Source: Micromonospora gifhornensis
Lineage (GTDB): Bacteria; Actinomycetota; Actinomycetes; Mycobacteriales; Micromonosporaceae
Direction: 5' to 3'
Assembly: GCF_016863515.1 (NCBI RefSeq)
Contig: NZ_BOPA01000003.1
Span: forward strand, 124,001 to 188,000
Length of the DNA stretch: 64,000 nucleotides
Below the pieces are notes generated by a model that made no database searches, was not told where the DNA came from, and worked only from the letters and a program-made list of their open reading frames with translations. A program made the position numbers and the translations under genes. Positions 1 through 7,870 of the stretch are shown piece by piece. The stretch's first letter is position 1. Every line of letters begins with the position of its first letter.

Positions 1-546
1 GTCCAGGGCATCACCGACCTGATCACCACCCCGGGTCTGATCAACCTGGACTTCGCCGACGTCAAGAGCGTGATGAGCGGCGCGGGCAGCGCGCTGATGG
101 GCATCGGCAGCGCCCGCGGGGAGAACCGGGCCGTCGAGGCGGCCGAGGCGGCCATCTCCAGCCCGCTGCTGGAGCAGAGCATGGACGGTGCCCGTGGGGT
201 GCTGCTCTCCATCGCCGGTGGATCCGACCTGGGCCTGTTCGAGATCAACGACGCGGCGCAGCTGGTCACGGACGCGGCGCACCCGGACGCCAACATCATC
301 TTCGGTGCGGTCATCGACGACGCGCTCGGCGACGAGGTGCGGGTGACCGTGATCGCGGCGGGCTTCGACGGTGGCACGCCCGCCTACAAGGCGGCCGAGC
401 CGGCCCGCAAGACCAACCAGAACCAGCCCGCGCAGCCGAGCACGCCGGTCGTGCCGTCGCCGGCCACCCCCGTGACGCCGCAGTCGCCACGCCGGGTGCT
501 CTTCGACGACGTCGACGTGCCCGACTTCCTGAAGAACGGCTCCTGA
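1..546 (+). CDS. ftsZ: Cell division GTPase FtsZ, C-terminal part (5' end outside window)
   Basis: The frame is open from base 1 to a TGA at 544-546 and begins inside the protein. It holds the end of the tubulin-like C-terminal domain, including the stretch reading [21 protein letters not shown] Pro/Gln-rich linker follows, then the conserved acidic tail [13 protein letters not shown], the docking peptide for partners such as SepF. FtsZ polymerises at mid-cell to form the division ring. The GTP-binding half lies upstream of this window. The next gene starts 9 bases downstream, so it is the head of the ftsZ-yggS-sepF-yggT-divIVA run. Identity is certain from the sequence and the neighbours. 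Confidence 0.97.
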   Translation, partial: VQGITDLITTPGLINLDFADVKSVMSGAGSALMGIGSARGENRAVEAAEAAISSPLLEQSMDGARGVLLSIAGGSDLGLFEINDAAQLVTDAAHPDANIIFGAVIDDALGDEVRVTVIAAGFDGGTPAYKAAEPARKTNQNQPAQPSTPVVPSPATPVTPQSPRRVLFDDVDVPDFLKNGS

Positions 547-555
547 GTACCGACC

Positions 556-1302
556 ATGACCGACAGCGCCTCTCTGGTGCGTCCCGACCGGCGTGCCGAA
601 CTGGCCGCCGGGCTGGCGCGCGTACGGACCCGGATCGCCGACGCCTGTGCCGCGGTCGGCCGGGACCGGACCGAGGTGACCATGATCGCGGTCACCAAGA
701 CCTACCCGGCGGCCGACGTGATCGCGTTGGCCGGGCTCGGCGTGACCGACGTCGGGGAGAACCGCGACCAGGAGGCGGCGCCGAAGGCCGAGCAGGTCGC
801 CCTGGCCGGGGTCGCCCCGCGCTGGCACTTCATCGGCCGGTTGCAACGCAACAAGGTCAAGTCGGTGGTCCGGTACGCCGATGTGGTCCAGTCCGTCGAC
901 AGCGTCCGGTTGGCGTCCGCTCTGGACGCGGCCACGACCGGCCGTCGGGACCGGCCGCTTGAGGTGTTCGTGCAGGTCAGCATCGACGGCGACCCGAGTC
1001 GGGGCGGGTCGGTGGCGGACTGCGCCGACCCGGACATCGGGCTGGGGCCGGTCACCGCCGCGGTGGCCGCCTCGGCGGGACTGCGGCTGGCCGGGCTGAT
1101 GGCGGTGGCACCGCTGGGTTGGGAGCCGGAGCGGGCCTTCGCGCGCCTGGCCACCATCGCCGAGACGGTGCGCGCCGAGCATCCACAGGCCGTCGGGCTG
1201 TCGGCCGGGATGAGCGGTGATCTGGAGGCGGCGATCGGCCACGGCGCGACACATGTCCGCGTCGGCAGCGCGTTGCTCGGAATGCGTCCCACGCTGCGGT
1301 AG
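556..1302 (+). CDS. YggS/PROSC family pyridoxal-phosphate homeostasis protein
   Basis: A 248-residue PLP-binding protein with the alanine-racemase-like N-terminal barrel fold. The family lysine lies in AVTKTYP (about residue 48), and the HFIGRLQRNK and MSGDLEAAIGHGATHVRVGSALLG motifs are present. Family members have no known enzymatic activity and buffer free PLP in the cytoplasm. In Gram-positive bacteria the gene sits next to ftsZ and sepF, as here. The ATG at 556 follows the ftsZ stop closely. A glycine-rich insertion around RGGSVADCADPD is longer than in many homologues, but the family assignment is not in doubt. Confidence 0.93.
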   Translation: MTDSASLVRPDRRAELAAGLARVRTRIADACAAVGRDRTEVTMIAVTKTYPAADVIALAGLGVTDVGENRDQEAAPKAEQVALAGVAPRWHFIGRLQRNKVKSVVRYADVVQSVDSVRLASALDAATTGRRDRPLEVFVQVSIDGDPSRGGSVADCADPDIGLGPVTAAVAASAGLRLAGLMAVAPLGWEPERAFARLATIAETVRAEHPQAVGLSAGMSGDLEAAIGHGATHVRVGSALLGMRPTLR

Positions 1303-1497
1303 CCTGGCCGCGAGGGAAGCAAATTACATCAGTGTTGTTTGTGGGAGCGGCCTTACCGGCGACCGGGGGGCGTGACGTGCAACGCGAATTGTGCGTCAGG
1401 GGATTGCCGTTCCGGTCCGGTGGGCAGGAGTGGTCCACTCGCGACAGGCGACACGTACGGGGGCGTGTGCCGCACGGCGGACGGGAAGGGCGCGGGG

Positions 1498-2190
1498 ATG
1501 GGTGCACTGCGCAAGGCGGGGGTCTGGCTCGGACTTGTCGAAGAGGACGACGAGCGGGCCTATGACGACGGTGGCTACGACAAGGGTGGCTACCGCGAGT
1601 CGCGCTACCGGCAGAGCCGGTATGCCGAGGAATTCGCCGACGAGGTGGACGACGAGGTGGACGAGCCGCCCGCGCCTCGTCCGCGCATCGGCGACCGGGG
1701 GCGGCTCGGCGAGCGCTCCGGCGGCCGGCTGAGCGAGTCCGAGCGACTGGACTCCGAGCGCCCGGAGCGGGTCGAGCGGTCCAGCGTGCGCTCGATCACC
1801 CGGTCGACGGGGGAGCAGTCCGGCGCGCTGACGTACCACACCCGGGACAACCTGGCGTTGGCGCCGCAGGCGCAGCCCCGCGAGCGGGCCGTGGTCCAGG
1901 AGGAGGAGCAGCGTTACCAGATCACCACGCTGCACCCCACCACCTACCGGGAGGCCCGCACCATTGGCGAGCACTTCCGGGACGGCGTTCCCGTGATCAT
2001 CAACCTCACCGAGATGGATGAGGCGGATGCCCGCCGTCTGGTTGACTTCGCCGCCGGGCTGGCGTTCGGGCTGCGCGGTACGATCGAGCGCGTGACCAAC
2101 CGGGTGTTCCTGCTCTCGCCGGCCAATGTCCAGGTCACCGCGGAGGACAAGGCCAAGATTGCCGAGGGCGGGTTCTTCAGCCTGAGTTGA
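1498..2190 (+). CDS. sepF: Cell division protein SepF
   Basis: A 230-residue FtsZ-anchoring protein. The N-terminus ([19 protein letters not shown]) is the amphipathic membrane-binding helix typical of SepF. It is followed by about 110 residues of charged, Arg/Glu/Ser-rich linker, and then the C-terminal SepF core from about residue 140 ([14 protein letters not shown] to RVFLLSP). SepF dimers bind membrane and the FtsZ tail and are the main FtsZ anchor in actinobacteria lacking FtsA. The frame is open upstream to 1339, but the ATG at 1498 gives the family N-terminus and follows a GCGGGG stretch, so I chose it. About 195 bases separate it from the previous gene and may hold a promoter. Confidence 0.94.
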   Translation: MGALRKAGVWLGLVEEDDERAYDDGGYDKGGYRESRYRQSRYAEEFADEVDDEVDEPPAPRPRIGDRGRLGERSGGRLSESERLDSERPERVERSSVRSITRSTGEQSGALTYHTRDNLALAPQAQPRERAVVQEEEQRYQITTLHPTTYREARTIGEHFRDGVPVIINLTEMDEADARRLVDFAAGLAFGLRGTIERVTNRVFLLSPANVQVTAEDKAKIAEGGFFSLS

Positions 2191-2219
2191 CCCGCCCGAC
2201 CCGAGGGACGTCGCCTGCC

Positions 2220-2525
2220 GTGTTGTCGATCTTGCTACAGGTGCTCTACCTGATCACCTATATCTTCCTGATCATTCTCCTTGCCCGGTTCGTCCTGAGC
2301 GCGGTCCTGCAGTACGGGCGGCGCTGGCAGCCTGGTCGCGGAGCATCGGCCGGACTGGAATCCGTGTGGAGCGTCACTGATCCCCCGCTCTGGGCGTTGA
2401 GGCGTGTGATCCCTCCGCTGCGAATTGGTACCGTGAGCATCGACCTGGCCTCCCTTGTGCTCCTGGTTATCCTGTTCGTGCTGATGAGGTTTGTGTTAGA
2501 GCCGGCGATCTTCAGGACCGCCTGA
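2220..2525 (+). CDS. YggT family membrane protein
   Basis: A 101-residue integral membrane protein with two hydrophobic segments: residues about 2-25 ([20 protein letters not shown]) and about 75-95 ([18 protein letters not shown]). The loop between them contains the family-typical W-S-V-T-D-P-P-L-W and RRVIPP motifs. YggT proteins lie beside sepF and divIVA in many actinobacteria. Their role is poorly defined, although envelope or division functions have been suggested. I prefer the GTG at 2220, about ten bases after GAGGGA, because it puts the first membrane helix at the N-terminus. A TTG at 2187 overlapping the sepF stop is an alternative. Confidence 0.88.
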   Translation: MLSILLQVLYLITYIFLIILLARFVLSAVLQYGRRWQPGRGASAGLESVWSVTDPPLWALRRVIPPLRIGTVSIDLASLVLLVILFVLMRFVLEPAIFRTA

Positions 2526-2569
2526 TGACCGACGCGCTATCGCGGCCGCAACTGACCCGAGGAGTTTCG

Positions 2570-3370
2570 ATGCCGCTGACCCCGGCCGACGTCCACAACG
2601 TCGCCTTCAAGAAGCCGCCGATCGGTAAGCGGGGCTACGACGAGGAGGAGGTCGACGCCTTCCTGGACGAGGTCGAGCGCGAACTCGCCCGTCTGATCGA
2701 GGAGAACAACGAACTGCGCGCCCAGGTGGAGCGCGGGGGACGGGGCGGTGCCCCCGCCGGTCCCGGCGGTGACGCCCGCCTGGCGGCCGAGCTCAACGAC
2801 GTCAAGGCCCAGCTCGACCGGGTGCAGCGCGACAAGGCCGCCGCCGAGCAGGCCGCCCGCGCGATGCAGGCCGAGCTGGAGCAGGTGCGCGCCGCGACCG
2901 GTGGCGCCGTGCCGGGCGGTGACGGCGAGCAGCAGGCGCTGCGGGTGCTGATGATGGCCCAGCGGACCGCCGACGACCACGTCTCCGACGCTCGTCGCGA
3001 GGCCGACCAGCTGCTCTCCGAGGCCCGTTCCAAGGCCGAGGAGGTCACCCGCGAGGCCCGCGCCAAGGCCGACGCGCTGGAGCGCGACGCCCGGCAGCGG
3101 CACCAGGAAGCCATGGGTGGCCTCGACGCCAAGCGTACCGCGCTGCAGAAGCACATCGAGGAGCTCAAGCAGTTCGAGCGCGAGTACCGTACCCGTCTCA
3201 AGGCCTACCTGGAGAGCCAGCTGCGCGACCTCGACGGTCGTGGCCAGGGCCTGGAGGTGGAGATGACCCGTGGGGAAGGCACCCGCGCGGCCGGCAACGG
3301 GCTGGCCGCCGCAGGTCTCGCCGGCTCCTACGGCGGGGGCCGTTCCGGGGCACTCGAGGCCGGTCGCTGA
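2570..3370 (+). CDS. wag31: DivIVA/Wag31 polar growth protein
   Basis: A 266-residue coiled-coil protein. It starts [20 protein letters not shown], followed by [16 protein letters not shown], the membrane-binding DivIVA N-terminal domain. Long heptad-rich coiled coils occupy about residues 35-70 and 85-225 (for example [27 protein letters not shown]), and the tail is Gly/Ala-rich. DivIVA marks curved membrane and directs polar peptidoglycan synthesis in actinomycetes. The ATG at 2570 follows GAGGAG by about seven bases and gives the family N-terminus, so an earlier in-frame ATG at 2525 (just before the yggT stop) is rejected. This is the last gene of the division run. Confidence 0.95.
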   Translation: MPLTPADVHNVAFKKPPIGKRGYDEEEVDAFLDEVERELARLIEENNELRAQVERGGRGGAPAGPGGDARLAAELNDVKAQLDRVQRDKAAAEQAARAMQAELEQVRAATGGAVPGGDGEQQALRVLMMAQRTADDHVSDARREADQLLSEARSKAEEVTREARAKADALERDARQRHQEAMGGLDAKRTALQKHIEELKQFEREYRTRLKAYLESQLRDLDGRGQGLEVEMTRGEGTRAAGNGLAAAGLAGSYGGGRSGALEAGR

Positions 3371-3438
3371 ACCGGGCGGCGGCCGTCACGGCGGTCGCTT
3401 GCCCTGCCTCATCGTCTACGACGCGACGGGGGTGAGCC

Positions 3439-3993
3439 GTGATCGTCATAAGTCTCGCGCTCATCCTCGTCGCGGTGGCGCTGCTGGTGCTCGGCCTGGC
3501 CGGCGGATCCAGCCTGTTGCTGGTCGTCTCGATAGGTGCCAGCCTGCTGGCTGCGGTGGCGTTGGTCGCCGGCGCCCGCCAGGCGGCTGCCGCCCGGTCC
3601 ACGACCCAGCGGGATCCGGCCGGTGGCCCGTCGGTCACCATTCCGGCGCAGCATGTCCCACCGACCACGAACGCCGGCGCATCCGGGTGGCGGCAACCAC
3701 CCGGCTCGCCGGCGGGCGCGGCGCCGGGGACCAACGCCGGCACGGCAGAGGCGTACGACGACGAGCCCGCCGCGCAGGAGGTCACCCCGGAGCAGGCCGT
3801 CCTGGTGTCCCGGCTGTCCGACGAGGTCCGGGTGGTCGACGGTCGGCCCCGCTATCACCTGGACGAGTGTGCGCATCTGGTCGGGCGGGACCACGAGCCG
3901 CTGCCGGTTGCCGAGGCGGTCGAGTTGGGCTTCACCCCGTGCGCGAACTGCGCGCCCGACACCACGTTGTTGTCGCAGTCCGGACGGCGCTGA
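3439..3993 (+). CDS. Membrane protein with C-terminal His/Cys motif
   Basis: A 184-residue protein of unknown function. Two N-terminal membrane helices (about residues 2-22 and 25-47) precede a flexible Pro/Ala/Gly-rich stretch. The C-terminal domain (about residues 125-180) contains H-L-D-E-C-A-H-L and C-A-N-C with further acidic residues, which could coordinate a metal, possibly zinc. It follows divIVA and sits 9 bases before the DUF167 gene, so it is probably co-transcribed. The GTG at 3439 lies eight bases after a GGGGG stretch. I do not recognise a named family, and metal binding is inferred only from residue spacing. Confidence 0.75.
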   Translation: MIVISLALILVAVALLVLGLAGGSSLLLVVSIGASLLAAVALVAGARQAAAARSTTQRDPAGGPSVTIPAQHVPPTTNAGASGWRQPPGSPAGAAPGTNAGTAEAYDDEPAAQEVTPEQAVLVSRLSDEVRVVDGRPRYHLDECAHLVGRDHEPLPVAEAVELGFTPCANCAPDTTLLSQSGRR

Positions 3994-4002
3994 CCTGATC
4001 CG

Positions 4003-4299
4003 ATGGCCGACGACACGTTCACTGTCGCCGTCCGGGTGAAGCCGGGGGCGTCCCGTGCCCGGGTGGGTGGCCGGTACGACGGCCCGTACGGCCCAGCCCT
4101 GGTCATCGCGGTCAACGCCCCTGCCGTCGACGGCCGGGCCACCGAGGCGGCCCGCCGCGCCCTGGCCGAGGCACTGGGCGTCCGCCCCGCCACGGTCTCC
4201 CTCCGCACCGGCGCATCCAGCCGCGACAAACTCTTCCAGATCACCCCAGCCCCCCCAACCCTCGCCACCCACCTCACCCACCTCCTCACCCCCCTCTGA
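4003..4299 (+). CDS. DUF167 (YggU) family protein
   Basis: A small 98-residue cytoplasmic protein with the DUF167 fold signature: VRVKPGASR near the N-terminus, ALVIAVNAPAVDGRATEAARRALAEALGV in the middle, and RTGASSRDK (about residues 65-77) at the end of the core. The function is unknown, although homologues often lie near yggS and yggT as here. The last fifteen residues (from TPAPPTLATHL) fall in an extremely C-rich stretch that continues past the stop and leads into a palindrome. That tail is unlike the core and probably reflects 3'-end signals more than protein constraint. Start ATG at 4003. Confidence 0.88.
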   Translation: MADDTFTVAVRVKPGASRARVGGRYDGPYGPALVIAVNAPAVDGRATEAARRALAEALGVRPATVSLRTGASSRDKLFQITPAPPTLATHLTHLLTPL

Positions 4300-4327
4300 C
4301 CCCACCCCACCGCACCCCACGCCACGT

Positions 4328-4382
4328 CGATCAAGAGGTTTGCGTCACCTACGGCCGGATCTGAGACGCAAACGTCTTGATC
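4328..4382. repeat. Imperfect palindromic intergenic element
   Basis: Arms CGATCAAGAGGTTTGCGTC (4328-4346) and GACGCAAACGTCTTGATC (4364-4381) pair with one mismatch around a 17-base spacer. The element lies just after the C-rich 3' end of the DUF167 gene, so it could act as a terminator or as a REP-like repeat. Similar GATCA-ended palindromes occur at 38.25 kb and 40.9-41.3 kb, each again at a C-rich gene end. There is no T-run, so a classical intrinsic terminator is not indicated. Confidence 0.7.
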
Positions 4383-4521
4383 AACTCGCGAGAGCGGCGG
4401 GGTGGGGGTGGGAGTCTGTTAGGGTCGTTCCGATTTGGGGTGAATCGGGGCTGAAGGGGCGTTTCGGTGCGGCACGTTGTCGGACGCCTTTACGTTCCGT
4501 ATCCTTGCGAACCTCCGGAGT

Positions 4522-4550
4522 GCGCGGCCACAGGGCCGCGCGCCCGTTTT
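4522..4550 (+). terminator. Hairpin plus T-tract in the leader of the DksA-like gene
   Basis: A perfect 8-bp stem, GCGCGGCC (4522-4529) and GGCCGCGC (4534-4541), with loop ACAG, is followed by GCCCGTTTT. It lies about 80 bases upstream of the zinc-finger gene in a 329-base gap (4300-4628) that otherwise holds only the palindrome at 4328-4382. It could end upstream transcription or act as an attenuator in the leader of the next gene. Confidence 0.5.
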
Positions 4551-4628
4551 GTACCTGGGGTGACCGATGCTGGTGGCCCCGGTCCAGGCACCGCGGACCT
4601 CCGCGGTTCCGTGGCATAGGGAGTGATG

Positions 4629-5048
4629 ATGGCCAAACCAGCCGACACCAGGACCGCTGGGCGCAAGCCCGCGATGAAGTCCACCCGCAGTGCCGCGGAG
4701 ACCGACAAGATCCGTGCCGCCCTGGCAGCGCGGCATGACGAGTTGCGCGCCGAGTACGATCAGACGCTGAGCGAGATCACCGAGCTGCAGCGCGAGCGCC
4801 TCACCGACTCGGCCGGGGACGACCAGGCCGACACCGGCACGAAGACGTTCGAACGGGAGCAGGAGATCTCTCTCGCCAACAGCATCTTGGAACGGATCAC
4901 GCAGGTCGAGCGGGCTCTGGAGCGCCTCGACGAAGGTGGTTACGGCTGGTGCGAGCGGTGCGGCAACCCCATCCCGGTGGAGCGGCTGGCCGCCTTCCCG
5001 TCGGCCACCCTCTGTGTGACCTGCAAACAGCTGGCGGAGCGACGCTGA
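4629..5048 (+). CDS. DksA/TraR family zinc-finger protein
   Basis: A 139-residue protein with an N-terminal helical hairpin (about residues 20-95, rich in Glu/Arg/Leu) and a C-terminal C4 zinc finger: C-E-R-C at about residue 107 and C-V-T-C near the end. This is the DksA/TraR fold, which binds the RNA polymerase secondary channel. In actinobacteria such proteins are usually annotated only as TraR/DksA C4-type regulators. AGGGAG at 4618-4623 lies 5 bases before the ATG at 4629, which decides this start over the in-frame GTG 4623 and ATG 4626. A strong hairpin follows the gene, so it is likely its own transcription unit. Confidence 0.9.
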   Translation: MAKPADTRTAGRKPAMKSTRSAAETDKIRAALAARHDELRAEYDQTLSEITELQRERLTDSAGDDQADTGTKTFEREQEISLANSILERITQVERALERLDEGGYGWCERCGNPIPVERLAAFPSATLCVTCKQLAERR

Positions 5049-5071
5049 CGGCGGGCTCCCCGGCGCTGGTG

Positions 5072-5097
5072 CACGGCGGTGCCACGGCACCGCCGTG
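5072..5097. terminator. Strong hairpin between the DksA-like gene and lspA
   Basis: CACGGCGGTGCC (5072-5083) and GGCACCGCCGTG (5086-5097) are perfect reverse complements separated by two bases, so the real loop is slightly larger. It lies 24 bases after the DksA-like stop and just before lspA. No T-run follows, as is common for GC-rich actinobacterial terminators. Confidence 0.6.
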
Positions 5098-5116
5098 ATA
5101 CGTCGATGGGGAGCAG

Positions 5117-5752
5117 ATGAGCGCAGTACCGCCCGCTGAATCCGGCACCGCCGAGCCGGGCACCGCCACGAGATCGCGGCGTACACCCGCTACGATCCTG
5201 CTCGGCCTCGCGGCGTTCGCGGTGGTGGTCGACGTGCTCACCAAGCACCTGGCGCTTGTCGAACTGAGCGACCGTGAGCCGGTACGGCTGCTGGGCGGGG
5301 CCGTCTACCTCTCCCTGACCCGCAACAGCGGGGCCGCGTGGAGCCTCGGCAAGGACTACACCTGGATCTTCCCGTTGATCGCGATCGGCGTGCTGGCCTG
5401 GATCGCCTGGATGGGACGGACCCTGCGGTCGGTGCCCTGGGCGATCTCGCTCGGCCTGGTGGTCGGCGGCGTCACCGGCAACCTGATCGACCGGATCTTC
5501 CGGGCGCCGGGCTGGTTCGTCGGCCATGTGGTCGACATGATCAGCGTGTTCGACCCGTACGGTCGGGTGTTTCCGATCTTCAACATCGCGGACAGCGCCC
5601 TGGTCTGCGGCGTGATCCTGGCGATCGGCCTGGAGTTCACCGGCCGTCAGCGCGACGGCACCCGGCTGGTCGGCGACGACCGCAAGGGCACCGGGCGGGC
5701 TGCGGAGACCACGACGGAGAGCGCGGACGACGAGCGGCGGGAGCGGGCATGA
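5117..5752 (+). CDS. lspA: Lipoprotein signal peptidase (signal peptidase II)
   Basis: A 211-residue inner-membrane aspartyl protease that removes signal peptides from diacylglyceryl-modified prolipoproteins. Four hydrophobic segments are visible. The catalytic aspartates lie in GNLIDRI (about residue 119) and in FNIADSAL (about residue 158), with [19 protein letters not shown] between them. The N-terminal about 25 residues are a polar extension and the C-terminus is hydrophilic. The ATG at 5117 follows GGGAGCAG. Its stop overlaps the next gene start (ATGA at 5749-5752), the usual lspA-rluD pair. Lgt, which makes its substrates, is encoded at 38.4 kb. Confidence 0.96.
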   Translation: MSAVPPAESGTAEPGTATRSRRTPATILLGLAAFAVVVDVLTKHLALVELSDREPVRLLGGAVYLSLTRNSGAAWSLGKDYTWIFPLIAIGVLAWIAWMGRTLRSVPWAISLGLVVGGVTGNLIDRIFRAPGWFVGHVVDMISVFDPYGRVFPIFNIADSALVCGVILAIGLEFTGRQRDGTRLVGDDRKGTGRAAETTTESADDERRERA

Positions 5753-6693
5753 CGGGCACCTTCGCCGCCGGCGGCGACCACCGCGGCCTGCCGGTCCCCG
5801 ACGGCCTCGACGGAATGCGGCTGGACCAGGCGGTCGCCCGGCTGTTCGGGCTGTCCCGGACGACCGCCGCCGCCCTCGTCGACGCCGGCGAGGCGCTCGT
5901 CGACGGCGCGGTGCGGCCCAACTCGCACAAGGTCCGGGCGGGTGCCTGGCTGGAGGTGACGCTGCCCGCGCCGGCCGCGGCGCCGGTGGTGGTGCCCCAG
6001 GCGGTACCGGGACTGCGGGTGGTCTACGCCGACGACGACATCGTGGTGGTCGACAAGCCGGTAGGGGTGGCCGCCCACCCAAGCCCCGGCTGGACCGGCC
6101 CGACGGTGATCGGCGGGCTGGCAGCGATCGGTCACACCATCGCCACCAGCGGCGCCGCCGAGCGTCAGGGCGTGGTGCACCGGCTCGACGTCGGCACCAC
6201 CGGGGTGATGGTGGTGGCCAAGAGCGAGCAGGCGTACAGCGCGCTCAAACGGGCCTTCAAGTACCGCGAGGTGGAGAAGCGCTACCACGCGGTGGTGCAG
6301 GGGCACCTCGATCCGCTGCGCGGCACCATCGACGCCCCGATCGACAGGCACCCGCATCACGACTACCGCTGGGCGGTGGTTTCCGACGGTAAGCCGAGCA
6401 TCACCCACTACGACACCCTTGAGGCGTTCCCGTCGGCGAGTCTGCTCGACGTCCGGCTGGAAACCGGCCGTACGCACCAGATCCGGGTGCACTTCTCCAC
6501 CCTGCGCCACCCGTGCGTGGGTGACCTGACGTACGGTGCGGACCCGACTCTTTCCGCCCGGCTCAAGCTGGATCGGCAGTGGTTGCACGCCAGAGAGTTG
6601 AGTTTCGAGCACCCCCGTACGGGGGACGAGGTCCGCTTCGTCAGCGACTACCCTGACGATCTGGGACGCGCGCTGGAGATTCTCCGCGACTGA
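5749..6693 (+). CDS. RluD-type 23S rRNA pseudouridine synthase (RluA family)
   Basis: A 314-residue RluA-family enzyme. An S4-like RNA-binding domain (about residues 20-85, [20 protein letters not shown]) precedes the synthase domain. The catalytic Asp is in [17 protein letters not shown] (about residue 146), and RTHQIRVHF and [10 protein letters not shown] (about residues 242-265) are also diagnostic. It isomerises uridines in RNA, most likely in 23S rRNA helix 69 as RluD does, though the exact site is inferred. The frame is open far upstream, but the ATG at 5749 overlaps the lspA stop and gives the family N-terminus. The two are translationally coupled. Confidence 0.94.
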   Translation: MTGTFAAGGDHRGLPVPDGLDGMRLDQAVARLFGLSRTTAAALVDAGEALVDGAVRPNSHKVRAGAWLEVTLPAPAAAPVVVPQAVPGLRVVYADDDIVVVDKPVGVAAHPSPGWTGPTVIGGLAAIGHTIATSGAAERQGVVHRLDVGTTGVMVVAKSEQAYSALKRAFKYREVEKRYHAVVQGHLDPLRGTIDAPIDRHPHHDYRWAVVSDGKPSITHYDTLEAFPSASLLDVRLETGRTHQIRVHFSTLRHPCVGDLTYGADPTLSARLKLDRQWLHARELSFEHPRTGDEVRFVSDYPDDLGRALEILRD

Positions 6694-6736
6694 CGCGCCC
6701 CGCCCGTCCCGACCCAACCGACGAGGGGGCCCGCCC

Positions 6737-7774
6737 GTGCGCGCCGGCGATCTGCTGCGGCAGCTGGATCAGCGACTGCTGCCCCGCCTCGCCACCGTGT
6801 TGACCCGGCTCGACCAGAAGACGGCCCGCGCCTCGCTGCTCAGCTGGGTGGCGGTGCTGTCCTGTGCCGCCGTGCTGTTCACCGCGGTGTTCGCCACCGG
6901 CGGCGCACCGTTGCCCGACCGTACGGTCGGCGAGGTGACCCGGGTGGGGATCGCCGACGGTGACTCGATTCCCCGCTACGAACGCACCGCCGCGGCGGAC
7001 CTGGCCGGCCTGGCGCGCGGCGCGTCGCTGGCCGAGGGCACCTACGCCCTGGTCTCGCTCTCGGAGTACGTCACCCCGCAGTCGCTCGCGGCCGTGGTCG
7101 GAGACGTCGGGGTGTCCTTCGTGTTCGGGCGGGTGCCGCTGCCGGACCGGCAGACCGAGATCGTGCGCATTCCGGCCCAGCGGCTGCCCGACGACGTCAC
7201 GGCCGGCATGGCGGACCTGGCCGCCCGCAAGGCGCGTGAGGCCGCCGACTACCGGTCCCGGGCCGCCGCGCTGGTCGGCGGCGACCCGCAGGAGCGCGAG
7301 CTGCGCCAGCTGTACGTCAGTGGGGCGCGCCTGGCCGAGCGGGAGGCCGCCGCCTACCGGACGGGCTGCGCCTGTGTCTACGCCGTGGTGGTCCGGGCCG
7401 AACCGGCGGTGCTGCGTGGTGTGGCGGCCCGTCCCGGGGTACGGGTGGTCGATCCGGCGCCGGAGGTCCGGCGACTGGAGCGTACGGTGTTCACGCCGCC
7501 CCTGCCGGAACAGCGCGACGTGGCCCGTCCACCGATCGACCGGGATCTGCTGCCCAGCCCGTCGCCCAGTGCCGAGGTCCAGGCGCCGTCGCCGGAAGCG
7601 CCCGAGAATCGCGTGCCGCAGACGCCGGAAGTGACGGATTCGTCACCAGCGCCGGTTCCTTCCCGACCGGCCCCGACATCCGCCGCACCGTCGGCGGCTC
7701 CCACCTCGACAGACTCGCTGCAGGACGGCGACGTGGACGCTCTGGTGGAGGGCGGTGCGGAGCTGACACCGTGA
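6737..7774 (+). CDS. Membrane-anchored protein of unknown function
   Basis: A 345-residue protein. A basic cytoplasmic N-terminus is followed by one membrane helix (about residues 36-56), so the rest is probably outside the cell. The external part has a mixed domain (about 60-260) with Y-R-T-G-C-A-C-V-Y-A near residue 215, whose two cysteines could form a disulfide, and then a long Pro/Ser/Thr-rich, probably unstructured tail. The GTG at 6737 lies about ten bases after GAGGGGG. I do not recognise the family. The gene is followed 96 bases later by the ParA-like gene, and the two may belong together. Confidence 0.75.
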   Translation: MRAGDLLRQLDQRLLPRLATVLTRLDQKTARASLLSWVAVLSCAAVLFTAVFATGGAPLPDRTVGEVTRVGIADGDSIPRYERTAAADLAGLARGASLAEGTYALVSLSEYVTPQSLAAVVGDVGVSFVFGRVPLPDRQTEIVRIPAQRLPDDVTAGMADLAARKAREAADYRSRAAALVGGDPQERELRQLYVSGARLAEREAAAYRTGCACVYAVVVRAEPAVLRGVAARPGVRVVDPAPEVRRLERTVFTPPLPEQRDVARPPIDRDLLPSPSPSAEVQAPSPEAPENRVPQTPEVTDSSPAPVPSRPAPTSAAPSAAPTSTDSLQDGDVDALVEGGAELTP

Positions 7775-7870
7775 CGGTCGCCGACACATCGGTGGGTGTC
7801 CCGGTGTGGCTTCCAAACGGTTTCGTTCGTAGCCTGTCAGACGGAGACCGAGGCGCTGGGGAGGCGAGCC

